Positions 24,901 to 36,275 of a stretch of DNA of 64,000 nucleotides are shown here, one piece after another. The notes below the pieces were generated by a model that saw only the letters and a program-made list of their open reading frames with translations, had not been told where the DNA came from and did not search any database. Numbering within the stretch: the first letter of the stretch is position 1; every line of letters starts with the position of its first letter. The DNA lies in NCBI GenBank assembly GCA_027186245.1, contig CP114483.1, forward strand, positions 9,072,220 to 9,136,219. Direction: 5' to 3'. The DNA comes from Coriaria nepalensis. Taxonomy: Eukaryota > Streptophyta > Magnoliopsida > Cucurbitales > Coriariaceae. The translations under genes and the position numbers were made by a program.

Positions 24901-27900
24901 TGCAAGTTATGAAAAGAAAATCATGTTTGAAGGGCGAAAATTGAATTCGTTTGAATTTATTTAGATTGATTTAATCACTACAAGAGACTCAATGACATGA
25001 TTTTAAGGCTAAACAAATGCATTGTTGCCTTCAATAGATCAATTGCAAGTTATGCACGAAAGTAATGTTTAAAGTGTGAATTTCGTTTGAAGTGATTTAG
25101 AATGATTTAATGACTGAAAGAGACTCAGGTATACGACTTTAAGGCTAAAAAAATGCATAGTTGCGTTCAATAGATCATTTGCAGGTTATGCATGAAAGTC
25201 GTTTTTTAAATGCCAAAATAGAATTGGTTCGACGTGCTTTCAAATAATTTAACGATATGAAAAGACTGAATGATATGCTTTTTAAGGCTAAAGTAATGCA
25301 TTGTTGTCTGCAATAGAATAATTGGAAGTTATGTAAGAAAATCATGTTTGAAGGGCGAAAATTGAATTCGTTTGAATTTATTTAGATTGATTTAATCACT
25401 ACAAGAGACTCAATGACATGATTTTAAGGCTAAACAAATGCATTGTTGCCTTCAATAGATCAACTTCAAGTTATGCACGAAAGTAATGTTTAAAGTGCAA
25501 ATTTCGTTTGAAGTGATTTAGAATGATTTAATGACTGAAAGAGACGCAAGTATACGACTTTAAGGCTAAAAAAATGCATAGTTGCCTTTAATAGATCATT
25601 TGCAGGTTATGCATGAAAGTCGTTTTTTAAATGCAAAAATAGAATTGGTTCGACGTGCTTTCAAATAATTTAACGATATGAAAAGACTGAATAATATGCT
25701 TTTTAAGGCTAAAATAGAGCATTGTCGTCTGCAATAGATTAATTGCAAGTTATGTAAGAAAATCATGTTTGAAGGGCGAAAATTGAATTCGTTTGAATTT
25801 ATTTAGATTGATTTAATCACTACAAGAGACTCAATGACATGATTTTAAGGCTAAACAAATGCATTGTTGCCTTCGATAGATCAACTGCAAGTTATGCACG
25901 AAAGTAATGTTTAAAGTGCGAATTTCGTTTGAAGTGATTTAGAATGATTTAATGACTGAAAGAGACGCAGGTATACGACTTTAAGGCTAAAAAAATGCAT
26001 AGTTGCCCTCAATAGATCATTTGCAGGTTATGCATGAAAGTCGTTTTTTAAATGCAAAAATAGAATTGGTTCGACGTGCTTTCAAATAATTTAACGATAT
26101 GAAAAGACTGAATGATATGCTTTTTAAGGCCAAAATAGAGCATTGTTGTCTGCAATAGATTAATTGCAAGTTATGTAAGAAAATCATGTTTGAAGGGCGA
26201 AAATTGAATTCGTTTGAATTTATTTAGAATGATTTAATCACTACAAGAGACTCAATGACATGATTTTAAGGCTAAACAAATGCATTGTTGCCTTTAATAG
26301 ATCAACTGCAAGTTATGAACGAAAGTAATTTTTAAAGTGCGAATTTCATTTGAAGTGATTTAGAATGATTTAATGACTGAAAGAGACGCAGGTATACGAC
26401 TTTAAGGCTAAAAAAATGCATAGTTGCCCTCAATAGATCATTTGCAGGTTATGCATGAAAGTCGTTTTTTAAATGCAAAAATAGAATTGGTTCGACGTGC
26501 TTTCAAATAATTTAACGATATGAAAAGACTGAATGATATGCTTTTTAAGGCCAAAATAGAGCATTGTTGTCTGCAATAGAATAATTGGAAGTTATGTAAG
26601 AAAATCATGTTTGAAGGGCGAAAATTGAATTCGTTTGAATTTATTTAGATTGATTTAATCACTACAAGAGACTCAATGACATGATTTTAAGGCTAAACAA
26701 ATGCATTGTTGCCTTCAATAGAATAACTGCAAGTTATGCACGAAAGTAATGTTTAAAGTGCGAATTACGTTCGAAGTGATTTAGAATGATTTAATGAGTG
26801 AAAGAGACGCAAGTATACGACTTTAAGGCTAAAAAAATGCATGGTTGCCTTCAATAGATCATTTGCAGGTTATGCATGAAAGTCTTGTTTTAAATGCAAA
26901 ATTAGAATTGGTTCGACGTGCTTTCAAATCCTTTAACGATATGAAAAGACTGAATGATATGCTTTTTGAGGCTAAAATAATGCATTGTTGTCTGGAATAG
27001 ATTAATTGCAAGTTATGTAAGAAAATCAAGTTTGAAGGGCGAAAATTGAATTCGTTTGAATTTATTTAGAATGATTTAATCACTACAAGAGACTCAATGA
27101 CATGATTTTAAGGCTGAACAAATGCATTGTTGCCTTCAATAGATCAACTGCAAATTATGCACGAAAGTAATGTTTAAAGTGCGAATTTCGTTTGAAGTGA
27201 TTCAGAATGATTTAATGACTGAAAGAGACGCAGGTATACGACTTTAAGGCTAAAAAAATGCATAGTTGCCTTCAATAGATCATTTGCAGGTTATGCATGA
27301 AAGTCATTTTTTAAATGCCAAAATAGAATTGGTTCGACGTGCTTTCAAATAATTTAACGATATGAAAAGACTGAATGATATGCTTTTTAAGGCTAAAATA
27401 ATGCATTGTTGTCTGCAATAGAATAATTGGAAGTTATGTAAGGAAATCATGTTTGAAGGGCGAAAATTGAATTCGTTTGAATTTATTTAGATTGATTTAA
27501 TCACTACAAGAGACTCAATGACATGATTTTAAGGCTAAACAAATGCATTGTTCCCTTCAATAGATCAACTTCAAGTTATGCACGAAAGTAATGTTTAAAG
27601 TGCGAATTTCATTTGAAGTGATTTAGAATGATTTAATGACTGAAAGAGACGCAAGTATACGACTTTAAGGCTAAAAAAATGCATAGTTGCCTTTAATAGA
27701 TCATTTGCAGGTTATGCATGAAAGTCGTTTTTTAAATGCAAAAATAGAATTGGTTCGACGTGCTTTCAAATAATTTAACGATATGAAAAGACTGAATGAT
27801 ATGCTTTTTAAGGCTAAAATAATGCATTGTTGTCTGCAATAGAATAATTGCAAGTTATGTAAGAAAATCTGTTTTGAAGGGCGAAAATCGAATTCGTTTG

Positions 27901-28930
27901 AATTTATTTAGAATGATTTAATCACTACAAGAGACTCAATGACAGGATTTTAAGGCTAAACAAATGCATTGTTGCCTTCAATAGATTAACTGCAAGTTAG
28001 GCACGAAAGTAATGTTTAAAGTGCGAATTTCGTTTGAAGTGATTTAGAATGATTTAATGACTGAAAGAGACGCAGCTATACGACTTTATGGCTAAAAAAA
28101 TGCATAGTTGCCCTCAATAGATCATTTGCAGGTTATGCATGAAAGTCGTTTTTTAAATGCAAAAATAGAATTGGTTCGACGTGCTTTCAAATAATTTAAC
28201 GATATGAAAAGACTGAATGATATGCTTTTTAAGGCTAAAATAGACCATTGTTGTCTGCAATAGATTAATTGCAAGTTATGTAAGAAAATCAAGTTTGAAG
28301 GGCGAAAATTGAATTCGTTTGAATTTATTTAGATTGATTTAATCACTACAAGAGACTCAAAGACATGATTTTAAGGCTAAACAAATGCATTGTTGCCTTC
28401 AATAGATCAACTGCAAGTTATGCACGAAAGTCATGTTTGAAGTGCGAATGTCGGTCGAAGTGATTTAGAATGATTTAATGACTGAAAGAGACGCAAGTAT
28501 ACGACTTTAAGGCTAAAAAAATGCATAGTTGCCCTCAATAGATCATTTGCAGGTTATGCATGAAAGTCGTTTTTTAAATGCAAAAATAGAATTGGTTCGA
28601 CGTGCTTTCAAATAATTTAACGATATGAAAAGACTGAATGATATGCTTTTTAAAGCCAAAATAGAGCATTGTTGTCTGCAATAGATTAATTGCAAGTTAT
28701 ATAAGAAAATCATGTTTGAAGGGCGAAAATCGAATTCGTTTGAATTAATTTAGAATGATTTAATCACTACAAGAGACTCAATGACATGATTTTAAGGCTA
28801 AACAAATGCATTGTTGCCTTCAATAGATCAACTGCAAGTTATGCACGAAAGTAATGTTTAAAGTGCGAATTTCGTTTGAAGTGATTTAGAATGATTTAAT
28901 GACTGAAAGAGACGCAGGTATACGACTTTA
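21950..28930. repeat. 4,632-bp-offset segmental duplication
   Basis: About 2.35 kb at 21950-24300 recurs at 26580-28930, an offset of eleven units. Rare marks pair to the base: TTCAAATCC at the C/A junction (22291/26923), AATTACGTTCG (22131/26763), TTAGGCACG (23365/27997), TGTCGGTCGAAG (23817/28449) and GTTATATAAG (24064/28696). The copies part in subunit C near 24300/28932, where only the first has TAGTTTCC and TTTGCTGG. TGTCGGTCGAAG also occurs at 20870, seven units before the first copy. Confidence 0.85.
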
Positions 28931-29320
28931 AGGCTAAAAAAATGCATAGTTGCCTTCAATAGATCATTTGCAGGTTATGCATGAACGTCGTTTTTTAAAT
29001 GCAAAAATAGAATCTGTTCGACGTGCTTTCAAATAATTTAACGATATGAAAAGACTGAATGATATGCTTTTTAAGGCTAAAATAATCCATTGTTGTCTGC
29101 AATAGATTAATTGGAAGTTATGTAAGAAAATCACGTTTGAAAGGCGAAAATAGAATTCGTTCGAATTAATTTAGAATGATTTAATCACTACAAGATACTC
29201 AATGACATGATTTTAAGGCTAAACAAATGCACTGTTGCCATGAATAGATCAACAACAAGTTATGCTCAAAAGTCATGTTTAAAGGGCGACTTTCGTTCGA
29301 AGTGATTTAGAATGATTTAA

Positions 29321-29407
29321 TGACCAAAAGGGATGCAATAATTAACGATCTTACGAAAGTAATGTTTAAAGTGCGAATTTCGTTTGAAGTGATTTAGAAT
29401 GATTTAA
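29321..29407. repeat. 87-bp truncated C/B subunit
   Basis: After B of the unit at 29042, a C-like start (TGACCAAAAGGGATGCAATAAT) reads for about 32 bp. At about 29353 it jumps to ACGAAAGTAATG, which is position 82 of subunit B. The B sequence then runs normally to 29407 and a full C follows. About 49 bp of a subunit are missing, including the whole conserved ATGCAT core. The interval between unit starts is therefore 508 bp, not a whole number of subunits. The bases at the join (TAACGATCTTACG) match neither parent well. This is the only clear out-of-register join I found. Confidence 0.82.
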
Positions 29408-31233
29408 TGACTGAAAGAGACGCAGCTATACGACTTTAAGGCTAAAAAAATGCATAGTTGCCTTCAATAGATCAATTGCAAGTTATGAATCAAAGTCATG
29501 TTTTAAATGCAAAAATAGAATTGGTTCGACGTGCTTTCAAATAATTTAACGATATGAAAAGACTGAATGATATGCTTTTTAAGGCTAAAATAATGCATTG
29601 TTGTCTGGAATAGATTAATTGCAAGTTATGTAAGAAAATCATGTTTGAAGGGCGAAAATTGGATTCGTTTGAATTTATTTAGATTGATTTAATCACTACA
29701 AGAGACTCAATGACATGATTTTAAGGCTAAACAAATGCATTGTTGCCTTCAATAGGTCAACTGCAAGTTATGCACGAAAGTCATGTTTGAAGTGCGAATG
29801 TCGTTCGAAGTGATTTAGAATGATTTAATGACTGAAAGAGACGCAAGTATACGACTTTAAGGCTAAAAAAATGCATAGTTGCCCTCAATAGATCATTTGC
29901 AGGTTATGCATGAAAGTCGTTTTTTAAATGCCAAAATAGAATTGGTTCGACGTGCTTTCAAATAATTTAACGATATGAAAAGACTGAATGATATGCTTTT
30001 TAAGGCTAAAATAATGCATCGTTGTCTGGAATAGAATAATTGGAAGTTATGTAAGAAAATCTTGTTTGAAAGGCGAAAAACGAATTCGTTTGAATTTATT
30101 TAGAATGATTTAATCACTACAAGAGACTCAATGACAGGATTTTAAGGCTAAACAAATGCATTGTTGCCTTCAATAGATCAACTGCAAGTTATGCACGAAA
30201 GTAATGTTTAAAGTGCGAATTTCGTTTGGAGTGATTTAGAATGATTTAATGACTGAAAGAGACGCAGGTATACGACTTTAAGGCTAAAAAAATACATAGT
30301 TGCCTTCAATAGATCATTTGCAGGTTATGCATGAAAGTCGTTTTTTAAATGCAAAAATTGAATTGGTTCGACGTGCTTTCAAATAATTTAACGATATGAA
30401 AAGACTGAATGATATGCTTTTTAAGGCTAAAATAATGCATCGTTGTCTGGAATAGAATAATTGGAAGTTATGTAAGAAAATCTTGTTTGAAAGGCGAAAA
30501 TCGAATTCGTTTGAATTTATTTAGAATGATTTAATCACTACAAGAGACTCAATGACAGGATTTTAAGGCTAAACAAATGCATTGTTGCCTTCAATAGATC
30601 AACTGCAAGTTAGGCACGAAAGTAATGTTTAAAGTGCGAATTTCGTTTGAAGTGATTTAGAATGATTTAATGACTGAAAGAGACGCAGCTATACGACTTT
30701 AAGGCTAAAAAAATGCATAGTTGCCCTCAATAGATCATTTGCAGGTTATGCATGAAAGTCGTTTTTTAAATGCAAAAATAGAATTGGTTCGACGTGCTTT
30801 CAAATAATTTAACGATATGAAAAGACTGAATGATATGCTTTTTAAGGCTAAAATAATGCATTGTTGTCTTGAATAGATTAATTGCAAATTATGTAAGAAA
30901 ATCAAGTTTGAAGGGCGAAAATTGAATTCGTTTGAATTTATTTAGAATGATTTAATCACTACAAGAGACTCAATGACATGATTTTAAGGCTAAACAAATG
31001 CATTGTTGCCTTCAATAGATCAACTGCAAGTTATGCACGAAAGTAATGTTTAAAGTGCGAATTTCGTTTGAAGTGATTTAGAATGATTTAATGACTGAAA
31101 GAGACGCAGGTATACGACTTTAAGGCTAAAAAAATGCATAGTTGCCTTCAATAGATCATTTGCGGGTTATGCATGAAAGTCGTTTTTTAAATGCAAAAAT
31201 AGAATTGTTTCGACGTGCTTTCAAATAATTTAA

Positions 31234-32069
31234 CGATATGAAAAGACTGAATGATATGCTTTTTAAGGCTAAAATAATGCATTATTGTCTGCAATAGATT
31301 AATTGCAAGTTATGTAAGAAAATCATGTTTGAAGGGCGAAAATTGAATTCCTTTGAATTTATTTAGAATGATTTAATCACTACAAGAGACTCAATGACAT
31401 GATTTTAAGGCTAAACAAATGCATTGTTGCCTTCAATAGATCAACTTCAAGTTATGCACGAAAGTCATGTTTAAAGTGTGTATTTCGTTCGAAGTGATTT
31501 AAAATGATTTAATGACTGAAAGAGATTCATTTCTATGACTTTCAGGCTAAAATAATGTATTGTTGTCTGCAATAGATTAATTGCAAGTTATGTAAGAAAA
31601 TCTTGTTTGAAGGGCGAAAATCGAATTTGTTTGAATTAATTTAGAATGATTTAATCATTACAAGAGACTCAATGACATGATTTTAAGGTTAAACAAATGC
31701 ATTGTTGCCTTCAATAGATCAACTGCAAGTTATGCACGAAAGTAATGTTTAAAGTGCGAATTTCGTTTGAAGTGATTTAGAATGATTTAATGACTGAAAG
31801 AGACGCAGGTATACGACTTTAAGGCTAAAAAAATGCATGGTTGCCTTCAATAGATCAACTGCAAGTTATGCATGAAATTCATGTTTAAAGTGTGAATTTC
31901 GTTCGAAGTGATTTAGAATGATTTAATGACTGAATAAGACCCAATAATACGACTTTAAGGCTAAAAAAAATGCATAGTTGCCTTCAATAGGTCAATTGCA
32001 ACTTATTCACGAAAGTCGTGTTTTACATGCAAAAATAGAATTTGTTTGAAGTGCTTTCAAACAATTTAT
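31234..32069. repeat. Composite A-B-(C/A)-B-B'-C, 836 bp
   Basis: After A and B, the subunit at 31513-31655 opens as C (TGACTGAAAGAGATTCATTT) and switches in the core to A (AATGTATTGTTGTCTGC), so the rest of C and the start of the next A are missing. A normal B (31656), a C/B hybrid (31792, marks ATGCATGGTTGCC then ACTGCAAG) and a divergent C (31928) follow. The six subunits together are close to two trimers long, so the phase of the array is nearly restored. Confidence 0.82.
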
Positions 32070-34175
32070 TGACATGAAAAGACTGAATGACATGCTTTTT
32101 AAGGCCACAGGAATGCATTGATGTCCTCAATAGATTAATTGCAAGTTATGTAAGAAAATCACGTTTGAAGGGCGAAAATAGAATTCGTTCGAATTAATTT
32201 AGAATGATTTAATCACTACAAGAGACTCAATGACATGATTTTAAAGCTAAAAAAATGCATTGTTGCCATCAATAGATCAACAGCAAGTTATGCTCGAAAG
32301 TCATGTTTAAAGGGCGAATTTCGTTCGAAGTGATTTAGAATGATTTAATGACCAAAAGAGATGCAATAATATGACTTTAAGGCAAAAAAAATGCATAGTT
32401 GCCTTCAATAGATCAATTGCAAGTTATGCATCAAAGTCGTGTTTTAAATGCAAAAATAGAATTGGTTCGACGTGCTTTCAAATAATTTAATGATATGAAA
32501 AGACTGAATGATATGTTTTTTAAGGCTAAAATAATGCATTGTTGTCTGCAATAGATCAATTGCAAGTTATGTAAGAAAATCATGTTTGAAGGGCGAAAAT
32601 TGAATTCGTTTGAATTTATTTAGAATGATTTAATCACTACAAGAGACTCAATGACATGATTTTAAGGCTAAACAAATGCATTGTTGCCTTCAATAGATCA
32701 ACTGCAAGTTATGCACGAAAGTCATGTTTAAAGTGCGAATTTCGTTCGAAGTGATTTAGAATGATTTAATGACTGAAAGAGACGCAAGTATACGACTTTA
32801 AGGCTAAAAAAATGCATAGTTGCCTTCAATAGATCAATTGCAAGTTATGCATCAAAGTCGTGTTTTAAATGCAAAAATAGAATTGGTTTGACGTGCTTTC
32901 AAATAATTTAACGATATGAAAAGACTGAATGATATGCTTTTTAAGGCTAAAATAATGCATTGTTGTCTGCAATAGATTAATTGCAAGTTATATAAGAAAA
33001 TCATGTTTGAAGTGCGAAAATTGAATTCGTTTGAATTTATTTAGAATGATTTAATCACTACAAGAGACTCAATGACATGATTTTAAGGCTAAACAAATGC
33101 ATTGTTGCCTTCAATAGATCAACTGCAAGTTATGCACGAAAGTCAAGTTTAAAGTGTGAATTTCGTTCGAAGTGATTTAGAATGATTTAATAACTGAAAG
33201 AGACGCAAGTATACGACTTTAAGGCTTAAAAAATGCATAGTTGGCTTCAATAGATCAATTGCAAGTTATGCATCAAAGTCGTGTTTTAAATGCAAAAATA
33301 GAATTGGTTCGACGTACTTTCAAATAATTTAACGATATGAAAAGACTGAATGATGTGCTTTTTAAGGCTAAAATAATGCATTGTTGTCTGCAATAGATTA
33401 ATTGCAAGTTATATAAGAAAATCATTTTTGAAGTGCGAAAATTGAATTCGTTTCAATTTATTTAGAATGATTTAATCACTACAAGAGACTCAATGATATG
33501 ATTTTAAGGCTAAACAAATGCATTGTTGCCTTCAATAGATCAACTGCAAGTTATGCACGAAAGTCATGTTTAAAGTGTGAATTTCGTTCGAAGTGATTTA
33601 GAATGATTTAATAACTGAAAGAGACGCAGGTATACGACTTGAAGGCTACAAAAAATGCATAGTTGCCTTCAATAGATCAATTGCAAGTTATTCACGAAGG
33701 TCGTGTTTTAAATGCAAAAATAGAATTTGTTTGAAGTGCGTTCAAACAATTTAATGACATGAAAAAACTGAATGACATGCTTTTTAATGCCAAAGGAATG
33801 CATTGATGTCCTCAATAGATGAATTGCAAGTTATGTAAGAAAATCACGTTTGAAGGGCGAAAATAGAAGTCGTTCGAATTAATTTATAATGATTTCATGA
33901 CTAGAAGAGACTCAATGAAATGATTTTAAGGCTAAACAAATGCATTGTTTCCTCGAATCGATCAACAACAAGTTATGCTCGAAAGTCATGTTTAAAGGGC
34001 GAATTTCGTTCGAAGTGATTTAGAATGATATAATGACCAAAAGAGATGCAATAATATGACTTGAAGGATAAAAAAATGCATAGTTGCCTTCAATAGATCA
34101 ATTGCAAGTTATGCATCAAAGTCCTGTTTTAAATGTAAAAATAGAATTGGTTCGACGTGCTTTCAAATAATTTAA

Positions 34176-35011
34176 TGATATGAAAAGACTTAATGATATG
34201 CTTTTTAAGGCTAAAATAATGCATTGTTGTCTGCAATAGATTAATTACAAGTTATGTAAGAAAATCATGTTTGAAGGCCGAAAATTGAATTCGTTTGAAT
34301 TTATTTAGAATGATTTAATCACTACAAGAGACTCAATGACACGATTTTAAGGCTAAACAAATGCATTGTTGCCTTCAATAGATTACCTGCAAGTTATTCA
34401 CGAAAGTCATGTTTAAAGTGCGAATTTCGTTCGAAGTGATTTAGAATGATTTAATGACTGAAAGAGAAGCAAGTATACGACTTTAAGGCTAAAAAAATGC
34501 ATGGTTGCCTTCAATAGATCATTTGCAGGTTATGCATGAAAGTCATGTTTAAAGTGCGAATTTCGTTCAAAGTGATTTTGAATGATTTAATGACTGAAAG
34601 AGACGCAAGTATATGACTTTAAGGCTAAAAAAATGCATAGTTGCCTTCAATAGATTATTTGCAGGTTATGCATGAAAGTCGTGTTTTAAATGCAAAAATA
34701 GAATTGGTTCGACGTGCTTTCAAATAATTTAACGATATCAAAAGACTGAATGATATGCTTTTTAAGGCTAAACAAATGCATTGTTTCCTTGAATCGATCA
34801 ACAACAAGTTATGCTCGGAAATCATGTTTAAAGTGCGAATTTCGTTCGAAGTGATTTAGAATGATTTAATGACTGAAAGAGACGCAAGTATACGACTTTA
34901 AGGCTAAAAAAATGCATAGTTACCTTCAATAGATCATTTGCAGGTTATGCATGAAAGTCGTGTTTTAAATGCAAAAATAGAATTGGTTCGATGTGCTTTC
35001 AAATAATTTAA
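34176..35011. repeat. Four-subunit unit followed by two-subunit unit
   Basis: The unit at 34176 (557 bp) is A-B-(C/B)-C. Its hybrid begins as C (AAGAGAAGCAAGTATACG, ATCATTTGCAGG) and turns to B at AAAGTCATGTTTAAAG. The unit at 34733 (279 bp) is (A/B)-C: its start reads CGATATCAAAAGACTG and TTTTTAAGGCTAAA, then CAAATGCATTGTTTCC of subunit B. The pair adds up to 836 bp, again six subunits, so a gain of one subunit is next to a loss of one. Confidence 0.83.
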
Positions 35012-35123
35012 TGATATGGAAAGACTGAATGATATGCATTTTAAGGCTAAAATAATGCATTGTTGTCTGCAATAGATTAACTACAAGTTATGTAAGAAAA
35101 TCATGTTTAAAGGGCGAAAATCG

Positions 35124-35137
35124 AATTCGTTCGAATT
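35124..35137. repeat. 14-bp dyad AATTCGTTCGAATT in subunit A
   Basis: AATTCG and CGAATT face each other across two bases. This exact form is found in many domain II A subunits of the gamma and delta types and in the island units at 19358 and 19779. In domain I the right arm is TGAATT, which breaks the dyad at a CpG position. In alpha and beta it is broken by CCTTCG or GTTCAAC. Confidence 0.6.
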
Positions 35138-36275
35138 AATTTAGAATGATTTAATCACTACAAGAGACTCAATGACATGATTGTAAGGCTAAACAAATGT
35201 ATTGTTGCCGTCAATAGATCAACTGCAAGTTATGCACGAAAGTCATGTTTAAAGTGTGAATTTCATTCGAAGTGATTTAGAATGATTTAATGACTGAATA
35301 AGACCCAATAATACGACTTTAAGGCTAAAACAAATGCATAGTTGCTTTTAATAGATCAATTGCAAGTTAGGTACGAAGCTCGTGGTTTAAATGCAAAAAT
35401 TGAATTGGTTCTAAGTGCTTTCGAATAATTAAATGATATGAAAAGACTTAATGATATGCTTTTTAAGGCTAAAATAATGCATTGTTGTCTGCAATAGGTT
35501 AATTGCAAGTTATGTAAGAAAATCACGTTTGAAGGGCGAAAATAGAATTCGTTCGAATTGATTTATAATGATTTCATGACTACGAGAGACTCAATGAAAT
35601 GATTTTAAGGCTAAACAAATGCATTGTTCCCCTGAATCGATCAACGGCAAGTTATGCTCGAAAGTCATATTTATAGTGCGAATTTCTTTCGAAGTGATTT
35701 GGAATGATTTAATGACTGAAAGAGATTCAATTATACGACTTTAAGGCTAAAAAAATGTGTAGTTGCCTTCAATAGATCATTTGCAAGTTATGCATGAAAG
35801 TCGTGTCTTAAATGCAAAAATAGAATTAGTTCGACGTGCTTTCAAATAATTTAATGATATGGAAAGACTGAATGATATGCATTTTAAGGCTAAAATAATG
35901 CGTTGTTGTCTGCAATAGATTAATTGCAAGTTATGCAAGAAAATCATGTTTGAAGGGCGAAAATTGAATTCATTTGAATTTATTTAGAATGATTTGATCC
36001 CTACAAGAGACTCAATGACATGATTTTATGGCTAAACAAATGCATTGTTGCCATCAATAGATCAACTGCAAGTTATGCACGAAAGACATGTTTAAAGTGT
36101 GAATTTCGTTCGAAGTGATATAGAATGATTTAATGATTGAAAGAGATTCAATTATACGACTTTCAGTCTAAAAAAATGCATAGTTGCCTTTAATAGATCA
36201 TTTGCAAGTTATGCATGAATGTTATGTTTTTAATGCAAAAATAGAATTGGTTCGACGTGCTTTCAAATAATTTTA

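Larger units (their letters stand above)
9675..29041. repeat. Domain Ib: 46 strictly regular trimers
   Basis: Starts run 9675, 10096, 10517 and on in steps of 421 to 24831. They resume at 25253 after the only exception, a 422-bp unit with one extra A near 24912, and continue in 421-bp steps to 29042. No extra or missing subunit occurs over 19.4 kb. A subunits fall into recurring classes: AAATAGAGC; GAGG with CTGGAATAG and CAAGTTTG; and AAATAATGC with AATTGGAAG. B subunits vary between CAACTTCAAG and CAACTGCAAG, and between CAAATGC and CAATTGC. The combination of classes changes from unit to unit, as expected from frequent gene conversion without change of length. Confidence 0.9.
29042..36275. 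repeat. Transition zone between the two subfamilies
   Basis: Units start at 29042, 29550, 29971, 30392, 30813, 31234, 32070, 32491, 32912, 33333, 33755, 34176, 34733, 35012, 35434 and 35855. Marks of the two domains mix unit by unit: TAACGATATG and TAATGATATG alternate, and domain II boxes (AAAGTCATG, TTCGTTCGAAG, GTCGTGTTTT) become usual from about 31450. Units here differ more from one another than in either flank. Special forms such as TTGACATGAAAAGACTG (32070) with TTTAAGGCCACAGG occur again only at 33755. Four abnormal intervals lie here, more per kilobase than elsewhere. Low homogeneity and structural accidents are what is expected where neither subfamily homogenises efficiently. Confidence 0.85.

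Noticed and set aside
29341..29356. Short unique insert at the 87-bp subunit
   Set aside because: Most of it can be aligned loosely with the C start, which reads AATATGACTTTAAGG elsewhere. Only a few bases are unexplained, which suits an untidy break join better than an insertion.
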